Of a DNA stretch of 64,000 nt, positions 1 to 9,189 are shown piece by piece (position 1 is the first letter of the stretch; every line of letters begins with the position of its first letter). The position numbers and the translations under genes were made by a program. Below the pieces are notes generated by a model that was not told the DNA's origin, made no database searches, and saw only the letters and a program-made list of their open reading frames with translations. This DNA comes from Sulfurimonadaceae bacterium. GTDB lineage: Bacteria; Campylobacterota; Campylobacteria; Campylobacterales; Sulfurimonadaceae. The stretch lies in contig JAQUHB010000002.1 of assembly GCA_028683835.1 (NCBI GenBank), positions 83,949 through 147,948 of the forward strand, in the 5' to 3' direction.

Positions 1-769
1 CTATAGTATCTTCTACGTTTTCAAACATCGTGGGTACACCATATAGTTTTGCGGCAATATGACTACAAATGGCTGCAGATTCTGAGTCAGCCGCGGCTAA
101 AATCGCTGCTTTTGCAGTTGATTCTACGGGAATTTGCTCAATATTGATGAGTTCATGTTCTTGTAAAAACTCTCGACACTGACCAAAACCCTTATCTTTT
201 GAATAGATACGTTTGATATCTTTAAGCTCTCTTGCTTTTGAAGCAAATGCCATATGAATGGGCATATAAAGTTCTGAGACAATTTTAAGTGAAGATTTTG
301 CAAGCAGATCAAGTGTCTCTCCCACAACTCCATCTCGAGAGTTTTCTATAGGAACAACGCCAAACTTTGCTCGTCCAGCCTCTATCGTTTTAAAAACGGT
401 TTGTATAGAACTCAGAGAAAGATAAGAACTCATCGCTCCAAAACGACTTTCAGCAGCTTGATGTGTAAAGCTTCCTTCTGGCCCAAGATAGGCTATGCGC
501 TCGGGGAGTTCAAGATTACGGGCAACAGCAAATATTTCAAGATAAATTGCTTCAATTGCAGAGTCATTTAAAAGCCCATTTTCTTTTATATTCTTGTTAC
601 TTAACCGTTTTACGATCGCTTTTTCACGTTCAGGTCTGTAGATCGCGCCACCTGTCTCATTTTTGATTTCACCAACACGTACCACCACTTTCATACGGTT
701 ATTTAAAAGCTCTAAAATCTGATCATCAATAGCGTCAATTCTTGTTCTGCATTCTTCTAATGTTTTCAT
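1..769 (-). CDS. pheA: Bifunctional chorismate mutase / prephenate dehydratase, partial
   Basis: This enzyme converts chorismate to prephenate and then phenylpyruvate, the committed steps of phenylalanine synthesis. The ATG at 769 opens an AroQ-type chorismate mutase domain (about residues 1-85, beginning MKTLEECRTRIDAIDDQI). The prephenate dehydratase domain follows with AYLGPEGSFTHQAA and GVVPIENSRDG. The reading frame stays open to base 1, so the end of the dehydratase domain and the expected ACT regulatory domain lie outside the window. Its ATG overlaps the TGA of the upstream HAD gene (ATGA), which suggests translational coupling. In Campylobacter the same lysA-HAD-pheA order continues into hisC and fliF, so those may lie further left (inference). 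Confidence 0.95.
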   Translation of the reverse strand, partial: MKTLEECRTRIDAIDDQILELLNNRMKVVVRVGEIKNETGGAIYRPEREKAIVKRLSNKNIKENGLLNDSAIEAIYLEIFAVARNLELPERIAYLGPEGSFTHQAAESRFGAMSSYLSLSSIQTVFKTIEAGRAKFGVVPIENSRDGVVGETLDLLAKSSLKIVSELYMPIHMAFASKARELKDIKRIYSKDKGFGQCREFLQEHELINIEQIPVESTAKAAILAAADSESAAICSHIAAKLYGVPTMFENVEDTI

Positions 770-1569
770 AATTTCTCCATCACTTCTTGCATATCAGAAA
801 ATACTTCATCTGGTTTTTCCTCATCTTTTAAAAAGGGGATAATTTCAGAAGCTTTTTTGTACTTTCCACTTAACACAAATACAGTTTTCATACCAAAGAT
901 TGCAGCACCCGTAAGATCACCTTTGACATCATCACTTATAATTGTAATATCCTCAAAAGCTATCTTTGCATCCTGCTCCTGAATTTTATGCAGTGCTTCT
1001 TTATAAAAATTATCACTCGGTTTTCCAACTACTTCATATGACGTTGAAGTTGCAAATGAAAGCATTTTCAGTATCGCTCCCACTCCCGGATATCTTTTTT
1101 TATTTTTTGCATAAATCGTCGTCTCATGCATTCCAACAAGTTTTGCACCGCTAAGCAAAAAGTCAATTATCTGTGCATACTCTTCAGAATTATAATCATT
1201 TTTTATCGATACCAAAACAGTTTTTGGATGTTCATAATCCAAAAAGTACCCCATACCAATAAGCACATCTAAAAACTCTTTCGTTCCATAAGCCGCCAAA
1301 CCTTCACTTTTGTCTAACTTACTTTCTAAGAGCATCAAGGGATCAAGATAATGCTCATTTTTAATATTTAATCCGATGCTATGAAGATAATTTAAAAACT
1401 CATCACTTGAATGCTTTGTATTGTTCGTGATCACCATATAAGGAATATTTTGAATATTTAAACTCTCTATAAACTCTTTACTTCCACGAATAGGCAATCT
1501 ATTATCATCACAGATCAAAGTTCCCTGAACATCAATAAAATAGGCTTTTTGCATCTTAATAGCATTCAT
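766..1569 (-). CDS. HAD-IIA (NagD-like) phosphatase with variant motif I
   Basis: This is a haloacid-dehalogenase superfamily protein of the NagD/IIA type, which normally removes phosphate from small metabolites. Visible motifs are motif I as IDVQGTL, motif II as ITNNT, the GKPSDNFY lysine motif, and motif IV as ISDDVKGDLTGA followed by GMKTVFVLSGKY. In motif I the second aspartate, the general acid/base in the family, is glutamine (DxQ instead of DxD). Met1 (1569) or Met6 could be the start. The gene sits 2 bp after lysA and overlaps pheA by 4 bp. Substrate is unknown, and the Q substitution could reduce or change activity. Confidence 0.85.
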   Translation of the reverse strand: MNAIKMQKAYFIDVQGTLICDDNRLPIRGSKEFIESLNIQNIPYMVITNNTKHSSDEFLNYLHSIGLNIKNEHYLDPLMLLESKLDKSEGLAAYGTKEFLDVLIGMGYFLDYEHPKTVLVSIKNDYNSEEYAQIIDFLLSGAKLVGMHETTIYAKNKKRYPGVGAILKMLSFATSTSYEVVGKPSDNFYKEALHKIQEQDAKIAFEDITIISDDVKGDLTGAAIFGMKTVFVLSGKYKKASEIIPFLKDEEKPDEVFSDMQEVMEKL

Positions 1570-1571
1570 TT

Positions 1572-2789
1572 TTATTCATTATTTTCTTGTAAAAAATCTT
1601 TTTCTAAGGCGATAATATCTTCAAAAGTTTCACGCTGACGAATCATTCTATCCACACCATTTTCAATTGCTATTTCAGCGCTGCGCCCGCGAGTATTATA
1701 GTTGCTTCCCATACCAAAGCCGTATGATCCTGCACTATGTACGATTAAGAGATCATTATGTGCAAGAGCAGGAAGCTCATAATCTTTTGCAAAAAAGTCT
1801 CCGCTTTCACAAACAGGACCTACGATGTCAGCTTTTGTTCTCTCACCTTCTTGTTTTAGAGCTTCTATTTTATGATACGCATTGTAAAGACTTGGACGAA
1901 TTAGATCGTTCATCGCGCCATCTACGATAATAAAACGCTTATCTTTATTTGTCTTTTCATATAAAACACGAGTTAAAAAATAACCTGCATTGGCCGTAAG
2001 ATAACGTCCCGGCTCACACACTATTGTCAAATCCAATCCTGTCAAAGTCGAAAGAATAGCTTGTGCGTAATCATATGGGGTTATGGTTATTTCATCTTTG
2101 TAAACAACACCTAATCCGCCGCCGATATCGAAGAATTTGAGATCAACATCGATTACATGTAAGGAACGTACAAGGTCTGCAACGATGATCGCAGACTCAC
2201 GAATAGGCTCTAATTCTGTAAGTTGAGAACCAATATGAAAATGGATCCCGACAGGATCAAGATGAGAAGAATTTTTTGCAAAAATATACATCCGTTTTGC
2301 ACTATCGATATCGACACCAAATTTATTTGCACTCAAACCCGTTGAGATATAAGGATGTGTTTTGGGATCGATATTTGGATTTACACGTACACTGATACGG
2401 CAAACTTTATCCAATTTTTTGGCGATTAGATCGATACGTTCAAGCTCTGCAATACTTTCTGCATTGATATATAAGATATCATGTTCTATCGCTTCTTGTA
2501 TCTCATCATCTTGCTTTCCAACACCACTAAAAAGAATTTTATATGGAGGAATTCCAGCCATCAAAGCACGTCTTACTTCGCCAATAGAAACACAATCCGC
2601 GCCACTTCCAAGACGAGCAAAATTTTGAACAACGCTGAGATTTGAGTTTGCTTTTACAGCGTAAGAGAGAAGAGATTTTCTTCCTCTAAAAGCTTCTTTT
2701 AATGCGTTATACTGCTCTTTCATATAATCAAAATCATATACATAAAGGGGAGTTTTATATTTCTCTGCTAATTCTTGAAAATTTATCAC
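1572..2789 (-). CDS. lysA: Diaminopimelate decarboxylase
   Basis: It makes L-lysine from meso-diaminopimelate with pyridoxal phosphate, the last step of lysine synthesis. The PLP lysine is in SYAVKANSN (K46). HFHIGSQ, the glycine-rich FDIGGGLGV, VCEPGRYL, and the substrate-binding CESGDFF and GSYGFGMGSNYN follow in the order typical of the alanine-racemase-fold decarboxylases. The length of 405 aa is normal. An exact TTACATGTAA lies in the gene at 2153-2162, encoding Leu-His-Val. It is followed closely by the HAD and pheA genes, as in Campylobacter. Confidence 0.97.
   Translation of the reverse strand: MINFQELAEKYKTPLYVYDFDYMKEQYNALKEAFRGRKSLLSYAVKANSNLSVVQNFARLGSGADCVSIGEVRRALMAGIPPYKILFSGVGKQDDEIQEAIEHDILYINAESIAELERIDLIAKKLDKVCRISVRVNPNIDPKTHPYISTGLSANKFGVDIDSAKRMYIFAKNSSHLDPVGIHFHIGSQLTELEPIRESAIIVADLVRSLHVIDVDLKFFDIGGGLGVVYKDEITITPYDYAQAILSTLTGLDLTIVCEPGRYLTANAGYFLTRVLYEKTNKDKRFIIVDGAMNDLIRPSLYNAYHKIEALKQEGERTKADIVGPVCESGDFFAKDYELPALAHNDLLIVHSAGSYGFGMGSNYNTRGRSAEIAIENGVDRMIRQRETFEDIIALEKDFLQENNE
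2153..2162. repeat. TTACATGTAA palindrome, copy 1
   Basis: Exact copy inside lysA, read as codons TTA CAT GTA (Leu-His-Val). Confidence 0.9.
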
Positions 2790-2847
2790 TAAAATTCCTA
2801 TTTTTTTTTGATTTTATCCAAAATTTGCTTAAGAGCATCTCTTTGAT

Positions 2848-3912
2848 TTATCGGATATTAAAACGTTTGTACTGAATCGCAGAGAGAATTAAAAGTATAA
2901 AAACGGGTAAAACAATGCCTACTTCACTTGAGACACTTTTATTGTTTGCGTACTCGATCATCATAAAAATGAGTCCCCAAATAACAAGAGTAGATAAAAT
3001 AGCAGCAAAACTAAAGAGCGAAACATTTAAAAACCTTCCACTTGTAGGGACAAAGAAAAATATAATAACTATAAGTGCAGGAACAAAAAACGGATAGATA
3101 AATATCTTGTAAAGTGAACTTTTTATTTGAGAAGTATTGATCTTCTGATGTTGAAAAAGATAGAGGGCATCTACTGCATCTCCGATAGTAAAATTCACTT
3201 TCCCCTCATAAACTTGATCCAAAATCTTTGGTTTAAAATCATGTAGCATTGCAAGATCTGGCGCATCGAACATCTCTATGCCATTTTTTTTAGGACCAAC
3301 AATACTTGGTTTTTTAATAATATGCGCATTTTTCAAGTGCCAGTCACCATCCCGGTACGAAGCTTCTGTTGAACTTATCATCTCTTTTAAATGACCACTT
3401 TCAACAGAAAAGACCCTTACATCGGTCGCTTTTTTTTGTAAAGGAGAAAGTTGTCCAAAATAGATATACTTATCCTCGTATGTAAAAAAAAGATCACGTG
3501 TAGGATTCAAATACTGCTGTGTTTTTCGAATATTGTTTGCAAACTCATCCGCTCTTGCAAAGTTTGTTGCATGTGCTGATATAAATAAAAGAATAATCAA
3601 GGTGGAAACGTAAATAAAAGGTTTTAAGACATCTGTTCTTGAATATCCAAGTGAATAAAATGAAACAAGGGCATTACTTCTTATAAGATAAATTTTTGTA
3701 GATATCATCGCAAAAACAAGAGCCAGGGGAAGTAACATATCGATGGCAAAAAATACTCTATAAACAAGATAGATCAAAAGTATATTTGCTGATTTTGGAA
3801 GATCATTGACATTTTGAAGATAATCAAATCCGACCATAAACATGATGAGTGCAATCAAGATAATAAAAAAATATTTCAGATAATGAAAAGATATATATTT
3901 AAATGCCAGCAT
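2848..3912 (-). CDS. LptF/LptG-family lipopolysaccharide export permease
   Basis: This inner-membrane protein belongs to the YjgP/YjgQ family, the transmembrane half of the LptB2FG transporter that extracts LPS from the inner membrane. It has an N-terminal hydrophobic hairpin, a segment around residues 50-120 including LIRSNALVSFYSLGYSRTDV (the coupling-helix-like region), a large hydrophilic periplasmic domain (about 120-265) and three C-terminal membrane helices ending in RFNIR. Length (354 aa) fits the family. Campylobacter has a member in the same position between pth and lysA. I cannot decide between LptF and LptG from this sequence alone. Confidence 0.9.
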   Translation of the reverse strand: MLAFKYISFHYLKYFFIILIALIMFMVGFDYLQNVNDLPKSANILLIYLVYRVFFAIDMLLPLALVFAMISTKIYLIRSNALVSFYSLGYSRTDVLKPFIYVSTLIILLFISAHATNFARADEFANNIRKTQQYLNPTRDLFFTYEDKYIYFGQLSPLQKKATDVRVFSVESGHLKEMISSTEASYRDGDWHLKNAHIIKKPSIVGPKKNGIEMFDAPDLAMLHDFKPKILDQVYEGKVNFTIGDAVDALYLFQHQKINTSQIKSSLYKIFIYPFFVPALIVIIFFFVPTSGRFLNVSLFSFAAILSTLVIWGLIFMMIEYANNKSVSSEVGIVLPVFILLILSAIQYKRFNIR

Positions 3913-3924
3913 AGGGAAGTGTAC

Positions 3925-4473
3925 CTAAATCTGTTTTATAGAATATTGTGAAGAGACATCATCAAAACTCATCGTTTGAAGTTTTTCAATTGCGTCTGCG
4001 GCAATGGAGATCCATTTGTCTAAATGCTGTTTTTCATCCTCTGAAAATGAGGTTAAAACAAAGGAAGAAACTTCACCTTTGTGGATTGGTTTTCCAATTC
4101 CCATTCTCACTCTTGCATACTCTTTAGATATTGCTTCATCAGTCGATTTAAGCCCATTATGACCACCGTGTCCACCAGCAAATTTAAAACGAAGTGCCCC
4201 AAAAGGAAGATCCAAATCATCATGGATCACTAAAACTTTATCAATTTTATAAAAATTTTTCACAGCTAAAATAGAACGACCTGAGAGATTCATAAAAGTC
4301 ATAGGTTTAAGAAGATAATTATCTTTGGATTTGAAAAGTTCACCTTCAAACGAGGCTTTTGAGATAGGTGTTGCAGAAGTTCTTTTGACTAATTCGTCTA
4401 TAACCATAAAACCAATATTATGGCGTGTAGAGGCATATGCCGAACCTGGGTTTCCAAGTCCGACGATAAGCAT
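3925..4473 (-). CDS. pth: Peptidyl-tRNA hydrolase
   Basis: It releases peptides from prematurely dropped peptidyl-tRNA. All family landmarks are present: LIVGLGNPG at the N terminus, catalytic His18 in TRHNIGF, the MNLSG loop, VIHDDLDLPFG with the catalytic aspartate, and GGHGGHNGLKS. The length of 182 aa is standard. It starts 2 bp downstream of the rplY stop, giving an rplY-pth pair that is widely conserved in bacteria, and continues into the LptF/G permease gene. Confidence 0.97.
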   Translation of the reverse strand: MLIVGLGNPGSAYASTRHNIGFMVIDELVKRTSATPISKASFEGELFKSKDNYLLKPMTFMNLSGRSILAVKNFYKIDKVLVIHDDLDLPFGALRFKFAGGHGGHNGLKSTDEAISKEYARVRMGIGKPIHKGEVSSFVLTSFSEDEKQHLDKWISIAADAIEKLQTMSFDDVSSQYSIKQI

Positions 4474-4475
4474 GA

Positions 4476-5012
4476 TTATTTCGCTTTAATAACAGATACT
4501 ACAGCAACACGATCAGAGTCTGTAAAAGTTACGTTTGCAATTGGATCAAGGTCACGAATCATTTTAGAATCGCCGACATCCATTTTAGTAACATCTACTA
4601 CGATTGCTTTTGGAAGATCTTCAATAGCAGCTTTAACACGTAAACGTCTTTTTGAGATATTTACCATACCTTTATTTTTCAAACCAAGAGCAGTACCTGT
4701 AGTAGTTACAGGGATAAAATAATGAGCTTTTACGCCCGCTTGAGCGATCATAAGATCAACATGTAATAATTCACCAGTTACCGGGTGAGATTCGTATGAT
4801 TGAACAACAACATTCATCTCATTTCCAGCTACATTTACCGGGAACGCGATAGTCTCTTTGTTGCGAACAGTACGGATATACTCATTTTGTTTAAATGCAG
4901 CATGGATATTTTCTAATCCTCTTCCGTAAATGTTTGCAATTAGATATCCATCACGACGCAACGCATTTGTACCACGTTTACCGATACTCTCTCTAATTAT
5001 GCCTTCTAACAT
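4476..5012 (-). CDS. rplY: 50S ribosomal protein L25 (CTC form)
   Basis: This 5S-rRNA-binding ribosomal protein is the longer two-domain L25/CTC form at 178 aa. The N-terminal domain contains the recognisable NALRRDGYLIANIYGRG stretch. The C-terminal beta domain contains HYFIPVTTTGTALGLKNKG and RRLRVKAAIEDLPKAIVVD. It leads the rplY-pth-lptF/G-lysA-HAD-pheA run. A TATAAT -10 element lies about 30 bp upstream. Confidence 0.95.
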   Translation of the reverse strand: MLEGIIRESIGKRGTNALRRDGYLIANIYGRGLENIHAAFKQNEYIRTVRNKETIAFPVNVAGNEMNVVVQSYESHPVTGELLHVDLMIAQAGVKAHYFIPVTTTGTALGLKNKGMVNISKRRLRVKAAIEDLPKAIVVDVTKMDVGDSKMIRDLDPIANVTFTDSDRVAVVSVIKAK

Positions 5013-5042
5013 ACTAAATCCTTAATTTTAAAAATGGATGGA

Positions 5043-5048
5043 ATTATA
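5043..5048 (-). promoter_or_regulatory. Probable sigma70 -10 element for rplY
   Basis: TATAAT on the minus strand in the 55-bp gap between the PilT-like gene and rplY. No good -35 is seen, which is common for Campylobacterota sigma70 promoters. Confidence 0.45.
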
Positions 5049-5067
5049 CCTAAAATAATCAAAGAAA

Positions 5068-6270
5068 CTACTCTTTTAACTCAAATATTTCATCTTCTCG
5101 ATACTCTTTTCTCATTTTCGGTTCATCATTTGAAGACGAAACAATAATTTTATCATCCAAGCCTTCCATTTTTAGTTTCAGGTCTGATGCGGATGTTGCA
5201 TTTTCAAATGCTTTTTCTTGAGTAATTTTTCCCTCTCGATAAAGATCTAAGATAGCCTGATCAAAAGTCTGTGACCCATAAATATCTTTTCCCTCTGCCA
5301 TCGTATCGACAATTTCATCATCACGATTTTCCTTGATAAGTTGCTCAATACGAGGAGTACGCACCAAAACTTCAAGTGCAGCAATCCGTTTATGGTCCAC
5401 AGTCTGAATAAGACGCTGAGATATAACTCCTTTTAAAACACTCCCTAGCGTTAAACGAATCCTATTTTGTTCATTTGTCGGAAACGTCGAGATAATACGG
5501 TTGACTGTTTCCTTTGCATCTAAAGTATGTAAAGTTGAAAAAACAAGGTGACCCGTATCGGCTGCATGTAAAGCAATTTCTATCGTTTCCCTATCACGCA
5601 TCTCTCCAACAAGAATGATATCTGGATCTTCACGAAGTGCGGCACGCAAAGCTGCTGCAAACGATTTTGTATCCTGTCCAACACTTCTTTGATTGACGAT
5701 ACATTTTCTATCTTTATGAACAAACTCGATCGGATCTTCTATCGTGATAATATGTTTACGTCTTGACCAGTTTATCTCATTGATAAGCGCTGCCAGTGTT
5801 GTTGATTTTCCACTTCCTGTGACGCCCGTCACCAAGATAAGTCCACGTTCAGCCGCTGTAAATTGATGTACGACTTTTGGTAGAAAAAGTTCATCTACCG
5901 TTAAAATTTTTATCGGAATTACACGAAAAACAGCTGAAACGCCATCCATTTGAAAGAAAATGTTGACCCGAAAACGATTTTTTTCATCAAAAGGATAAAT
6001 AAGGTCAAGTTCTTTATTTTCAACAAACTCACCAAATCGTCCGCGTAAGAGCTCTTTGGCAAAGTTTAAAGAGTCTTCATGAGAAAATATCTCTCCTGAG
6101 AGTGGAATAATCTCTCCATTGATACGAGCTCGAATAACTGAGTTTGCTTTTATATGCAAGTCACTTCCACCCGCATCTATCATTCGTTTGAGATAAGCCC
6201 TCACCTTTTTAAGTGTCTCAAAAGTAAGCTGTGAAATATCTACGTGACTATTAGCCGCTGATTGATTCAT
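5068..6270 (-). CDS. PilT/PilU-family type IV pilus retraction ATPase
   Basis: This cytoplasmic hexameric motor ATPase would power pilus retraction and twitching motility. The N-terminal PAS-like domain has DAGGSDLHIKANSVIRARI. It is followed by Walker A GVTGSGKST (about residues 149-157), the Asp box ITIEDPIEF, Walker B ILVGEMRDRETI and the His box STLHT. A C-terminal tail past residue 350 is polar and acidic. At 400 aa it is longer than typical PilT (about 345), so PilU is an alternative. The start overlaps the transaldolase stop by 4 bp (ATGA). No other pilus gene is in the window. Confidence 0.88.
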   Translation of the reverse strand: MNQSAANSHVDISQLTFETLKKVRAYLKRMIDAGGSDLHIKANSVIRARINGEIIPLSGEIFSHEDSLNFAKELLRGRFGEFVENKELDLIYPFDEKNRFRVNIFFQMDGVSAVFRVIPIKILTVDELFLPKVVHQFTAAERGLILVTGVTGSGKSTTLAALINEINWSRRKHIITIEDPIEFVHKDRKCIVNQRSVGQDTKSFAAALRAALREDPDIILVGEMRDRETIEIALHAADTGHLVFSTLHTLDAKETVNRIISTFPTNEQNRIRLTLGSVLKGVISQRLIQTVDHKRIAALEVLVRTPRIEQLIKENRDDEIVDTMAEGKDIYGSQTFDQAILDLYREGKITQEKAFENATSASDLKLKMEGLDDKIIVSSSNDEPKMRKEYREDEIFELKE

Positions 6271-7247
6271 AAATTCTCCAATATCTCTTGAAATGCAACT
6301 TTAAATGCGTCTAATCCATCTTCTATCTGAATACGCACAACTTCATCAAAATCAATTCCAGCAATTTTTATCTCTTCAAAAAAAGCATCTATTTTTTCTT
6401 GCGAGATAGGAAGCTTCGCTGACTTATCTTGACCCTTTATATATGCTTTAATGGTATCTATCGGAGCGGTATTGACGCTATTATATGCTAAAAGTTCATC
6501 TACATAGTAAGAAGCTTTTGGCTTATCACCTTTGACACCCGTGCTCGCAAAAAGTGTACGACAACGGCTTACTTCTAAGGCTTTAACACTGTTATATATG
6601 CTTGCGGCATTATAAATTCCAGCAAGAGATGGAGTAATATTTTTCGATTCTAAAATTGTATCTAACGCCCGATCTATTCGACTAACAAAAACACTTATGA
6701 CCGTATCTACGGAAGAACCTGATTTTTCTAGTCCTCTTTGAAATGCTTTTGCACAAGAGATCGCTTGCTCTTTTGAAAAGATAAGTGTTGCATTGACAGC
6801 AATACCAGAAGCTACAAGTTCTTCCATCGCTTCATATCCAGCCACAGTTGCCGGAACTTTTATCATAACATTTGGTTTGTTTATACTTATATGTAAGCGT
6901 TTTCCCTCTGCAACGGTTGCTTGTGCATCATTACAAAGAAACGGATCAACTTCTATACTTACATATCCATCATCACCTTTGTCATAAAGCGGTTTTAAGA
7001 TATCAGCTGCTTTTTGAATATCAAAAATTGCTACCGCTTCATACTTCTCTTTTGGAGAAAATTCACTTAAAGTTGTAAGTTGCTCTTTATACGCAAGAGA
7101 TGAAAGAATTGCATTTTTAAAGATTGCAGGATTACTTGTCGCACCATTTATAACACCAGAGTTCACCAGTTCTCTAAATTCATTATCTAAATAATCACGT
7201 TCGATAAAATCAGCCCACAACGAAAATTTTAGTTCTTCAATAACCAT
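6267..7247 (-). CDS. tal: Transaldolase
   Basis: It exchanges dihydroxyacetone units between sugar phosphates in the non-oxidative pentose phosphate pathway. The Schiff-base lysine is K130 in VMIKVPAT. GATSNPAIFKNAI near the N terminus and GIAVNATLIFSKEQA after the active site are family signatures. At 326 aa it belongs to the longer TalB-like group used by Campylobacterota. It precedes the PilT-like gene with a 4-bp overlap. An extended -10 promoter lies just upstream. Confidence 0.93.
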   Translation of the reverse strand: MVIEELKFSLWADFIERDYLDNEFRELVNSGVINGATSNPAIFKNAILSSLAYKEQLTTLSEFSPKEKYEAVAIFDIQKAADILKPLYDKGDDGYVSIEVDPFLCNDAQATVAEGKRLHISINKPNVMIKVPATVAGYEAMEELVASGIAVNATLIFSKEQAISCAKAFQRGLEKSGSSVDTVISVFVSRIDRALDTILESKNITPSLAGIYNAASIYNSVKALEVSRCRTLFASTGVKGDKPKASYYVDELLAYNSVNTAPIDTIKAYIKGQDKSAKLPISQEKIDAFFEEIKIAGIDFDEVVRIQIEDGLDAFKVAFQEILENL

Positions 7248-7274
7248 ATAACACCCTAATATCTATTTTAAATG

Positions 7275-7283
7275 ATTATAGCA
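7275..7283 (-). promoter_or_regulatory. Extended -10 promoter for tal
   Basis: TGCTATAAT on the minus strand (extended -10, TGnTATAAT) in the gap upstream of the transaldolase start. Confidence 0.5.
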
Positions 7284-7306
7284 TTTTTCAATTCAAATCT
7301 CTATTT

Positions 7307-9124
7307 TTAAAAAAAGTAATTTAATGCAACCTTATAAGTCTTTTGAGGAGTTATCTCTTTCTCTTTATACTCATAAGAAAATTGCAATGAAATTTTCTTA
7401 TTCACCCTATAATTTTCACTCAAATTTATAAGCCACTGATTTTTTTGAGCGTAATACCATCTATGTGTAAACTCTAGATTTGTCGTAAAATTTTTAGACT
7501 TATCTAAAACAATGCCAACCGAAGTGCCGACACCTGTTTGCAAATTTGCATTAAAATACGTAAAAGGATCTGCCAAAGCATAAAGATAGCCATATTCATT
7601 TCCCCAACTATATCCGGCACCTACTGTAAAAATATAGTGTGCGTCATTATCTATAAAGTTTTTATCAAATCCTGTTTTCATTCGCCAAGAAAACTCTGGA
7701 AAAAATGTACTCCTTTGAGACAGTGATTCCAATGAAAGTAAAGTAGCTTTTTCTAGCTGAATTTTATGATCACTATAGCTCATCTCAAAATCTAAAAACT
7801 CTATTTGTGTTCCACGCATGTAGCCTATACTGCTATCACTTGTATCATGATATGCCGGACGTAATCCTATGTATTCTATAGATTTTCCATCTCGCCACCC
7901 TTGAGCTATAGAAGTACGAAATGCCCTATTTCCGAGATCAGGATTTGACGGCGTATCGATTTGCAATGGTTTACCTTTACCAAGAGATGCCCGAGCACTT
8001 GAAATCTCGTGAAAACGCTTAATATATTCCTCTTTTTTTATCTTGCTTTTCATAAATTCATATTCTAAAAGATCGATTGCAGCTTCTAAAACATACTGCT
8101 TTTGTTCCAAGCTCAAACTTGTATCTTCAATAATATTTTGCAAAGCTATCTTTTCATCCACAAGTTTTAAAGTTTTCTCTTTTGCATCTTCACTCAAGAT
8201 TTTTTCATAAGCCAAAAGTTCAGTTCTTTTAGAGGCTCTATAGTTCTTTTCCTTCACAATCTTTTGATCTTCAACCACATGAACCGTTTCAAGCGGAATA
8301 ACCTGATATCTGAAGTTTTCTCTTAAGTGCATAGATGGCCGCGCAACCTCCAAAAGCCACAGCATATTGTAAGAACAGTTCTGGGTAAAAAAATAATAAA
8401 ACGAAGAAGTATCGCTAAGTTCCCAGATATGACGCAACATCTTCTTTGTTTCATCAGGAGTCAAATCAAGATCATATTCCCAGATATCGCGCGCTTCCGT
8501 GTCTCGGTATTCTTTGAGTTTTTCATAATAAGGCAAAAGTGAATAGGTTCCATAATACCCACCAGTTAAACCTTTCATGGCAAATATAAATCCATTTTCT
8601 TTATCTGGATCTGCTGCGGCAGCGTAGTTAATGGCATAAGAGAGCAGTTTAGAGTTATATGAAGAATTTATACGCAAAAAAGTGTGTCCAAACATCGATG
8701 CCGGAGAGTTGATGTGTGCGGCTGGAAAAACAAGAGTCACTGATTTTGGATCAAGCTTCTTGACTATCTCATCATATTTCTTACATGTAACGCTTGGAAG
8801 ATCTTTGAGTTCAAGCTTTTCTTTAAGCCACTCTAAGCGAGCAGGAAACCTACATGCGCTCGAATTGTCATCCAAATTTGTTTCATTATAAAAAGCATCT
8901 ATAGTCGCATGAAGTTCGCTCTGTGGATCTGTTTTTCCATTCTTTGCAAAGAAAAATTTTTTATCATCTATCTCACTCTCTTTGCCTGTAAAATGGAGTA
9001 AAAGATGCCAATACCTCTCATCTGCAAGATGCAAGTCATCAGCTTTTTTTTGATATTTGTGAACATCTGCATTTGCTTCGTAGAAACTCAAAAATAAGAA
9101 AAAAATAATATGAAAAAATTTGAT
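7307..9124 (-). CDS. DUF4105 (Lnb N-terminal domain) envelope protein with C-terminal beta-rich domain
   Basis: The first half is a DUF4105 domain: FPAAHINSPASMFGHTFLRI holds the His-rich active-site-like segment, and FFTQNCSYNMLWLLE holds the conserved cysteine. The family includes Lnb, a lipoprotein N-acylating enzyme, but the activity here is unproven. The last 200 residues look like outer-membrane beta strands and end in NYFF, a typical barrel terminus. The only standard start in frame is TTG at 9091, which would cut off most of an export signal. Extending to an ATC codon at 9124 gives a complete signal peptide (MKFFHIIFFLFLSFYEANA if ATC is read as Met). AGGA sits 6 bases upstream (9131-9134). 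I list that start as the likely one. Confidence 0.75.
   Translation of the reverse strand: MKFFHIIFFLFLSFYEANADVHKYQKKADDLHLADERYWHLLLHFTGKESEIDDKKFFFAKNGKTDPQSELHATIDAFYNETNLDDNSSACRFPARLEWLKEKLELKDLPSVTCKKYDEIVKKLDPKSVTLVFPAAHINSPASMFGHTFLRINSSYNSKLLSYAINYAAAADPDKENGFIFAMKGLTGGYYGTYSLLPYYEKLKEYRDTEARDIWEYDLDLTPDETKKMLRHIWELSDTSSFYYFFTQNCSYNMLWLLEVARPSMHLRENFRYQVIPLETVHVVEDQKIVKEKNYRASKRTELLAYEKILSEDAKEKTLKLVDEKIALQNIIEDTSLSLEQKQYVLEAAIDLLEYEFMKSKIKKEEYIKRFHEISSARASLGKGKPLQIDTPSNPDLGNRAFRTSIAQGWRDGKSIEYIGLRPAYHDTSDSSIGYMRGTQIEFLDFEMSYSDHKIQLEKATLLSLESLSQRSTFFPEFSWRMKTGFDKNFIDNDAHYIFTVGAGYSWGNEYGYLYALADPFTYFNANLQTGVGTSVGIVLDKSKNFTTNLEFTHRWYYAQKNQWLINLSENYRVNKKISLQFSYEYKEKEITPQKTYKVALNYFF
8781..8790. 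repeat. TTACATGTAA palindrome, copy 2
   Basis: Exact copy inside the DUF4105 gene, read as GTT ACA TGT AAG (Val-Thr-Cys-Lys). Confidence 0.9.
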
Positions 9125-9144
9125 GAAAAATCCTAAATGAAGAT

Positions 9145-9180
9145 TATAAAAAAGAACTAAGCGAAGACATTCGCTTAGTT
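9145..9180 (-). terminator. Rho-independent terminator after the DUF3015 gene
   Basis: A perfect 11-bp stem (AACTAAGCGAA / TTCGCTTAGTT, loop of 4) spans 9155-9180. On the minus strand it is followed directly by CTTTTTTATAAT. It lies just after the DUF3015 stop and before the DUF4105 gene. Confidence 0.85.
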
Positions 9181-9189
9181 AAACTGACA

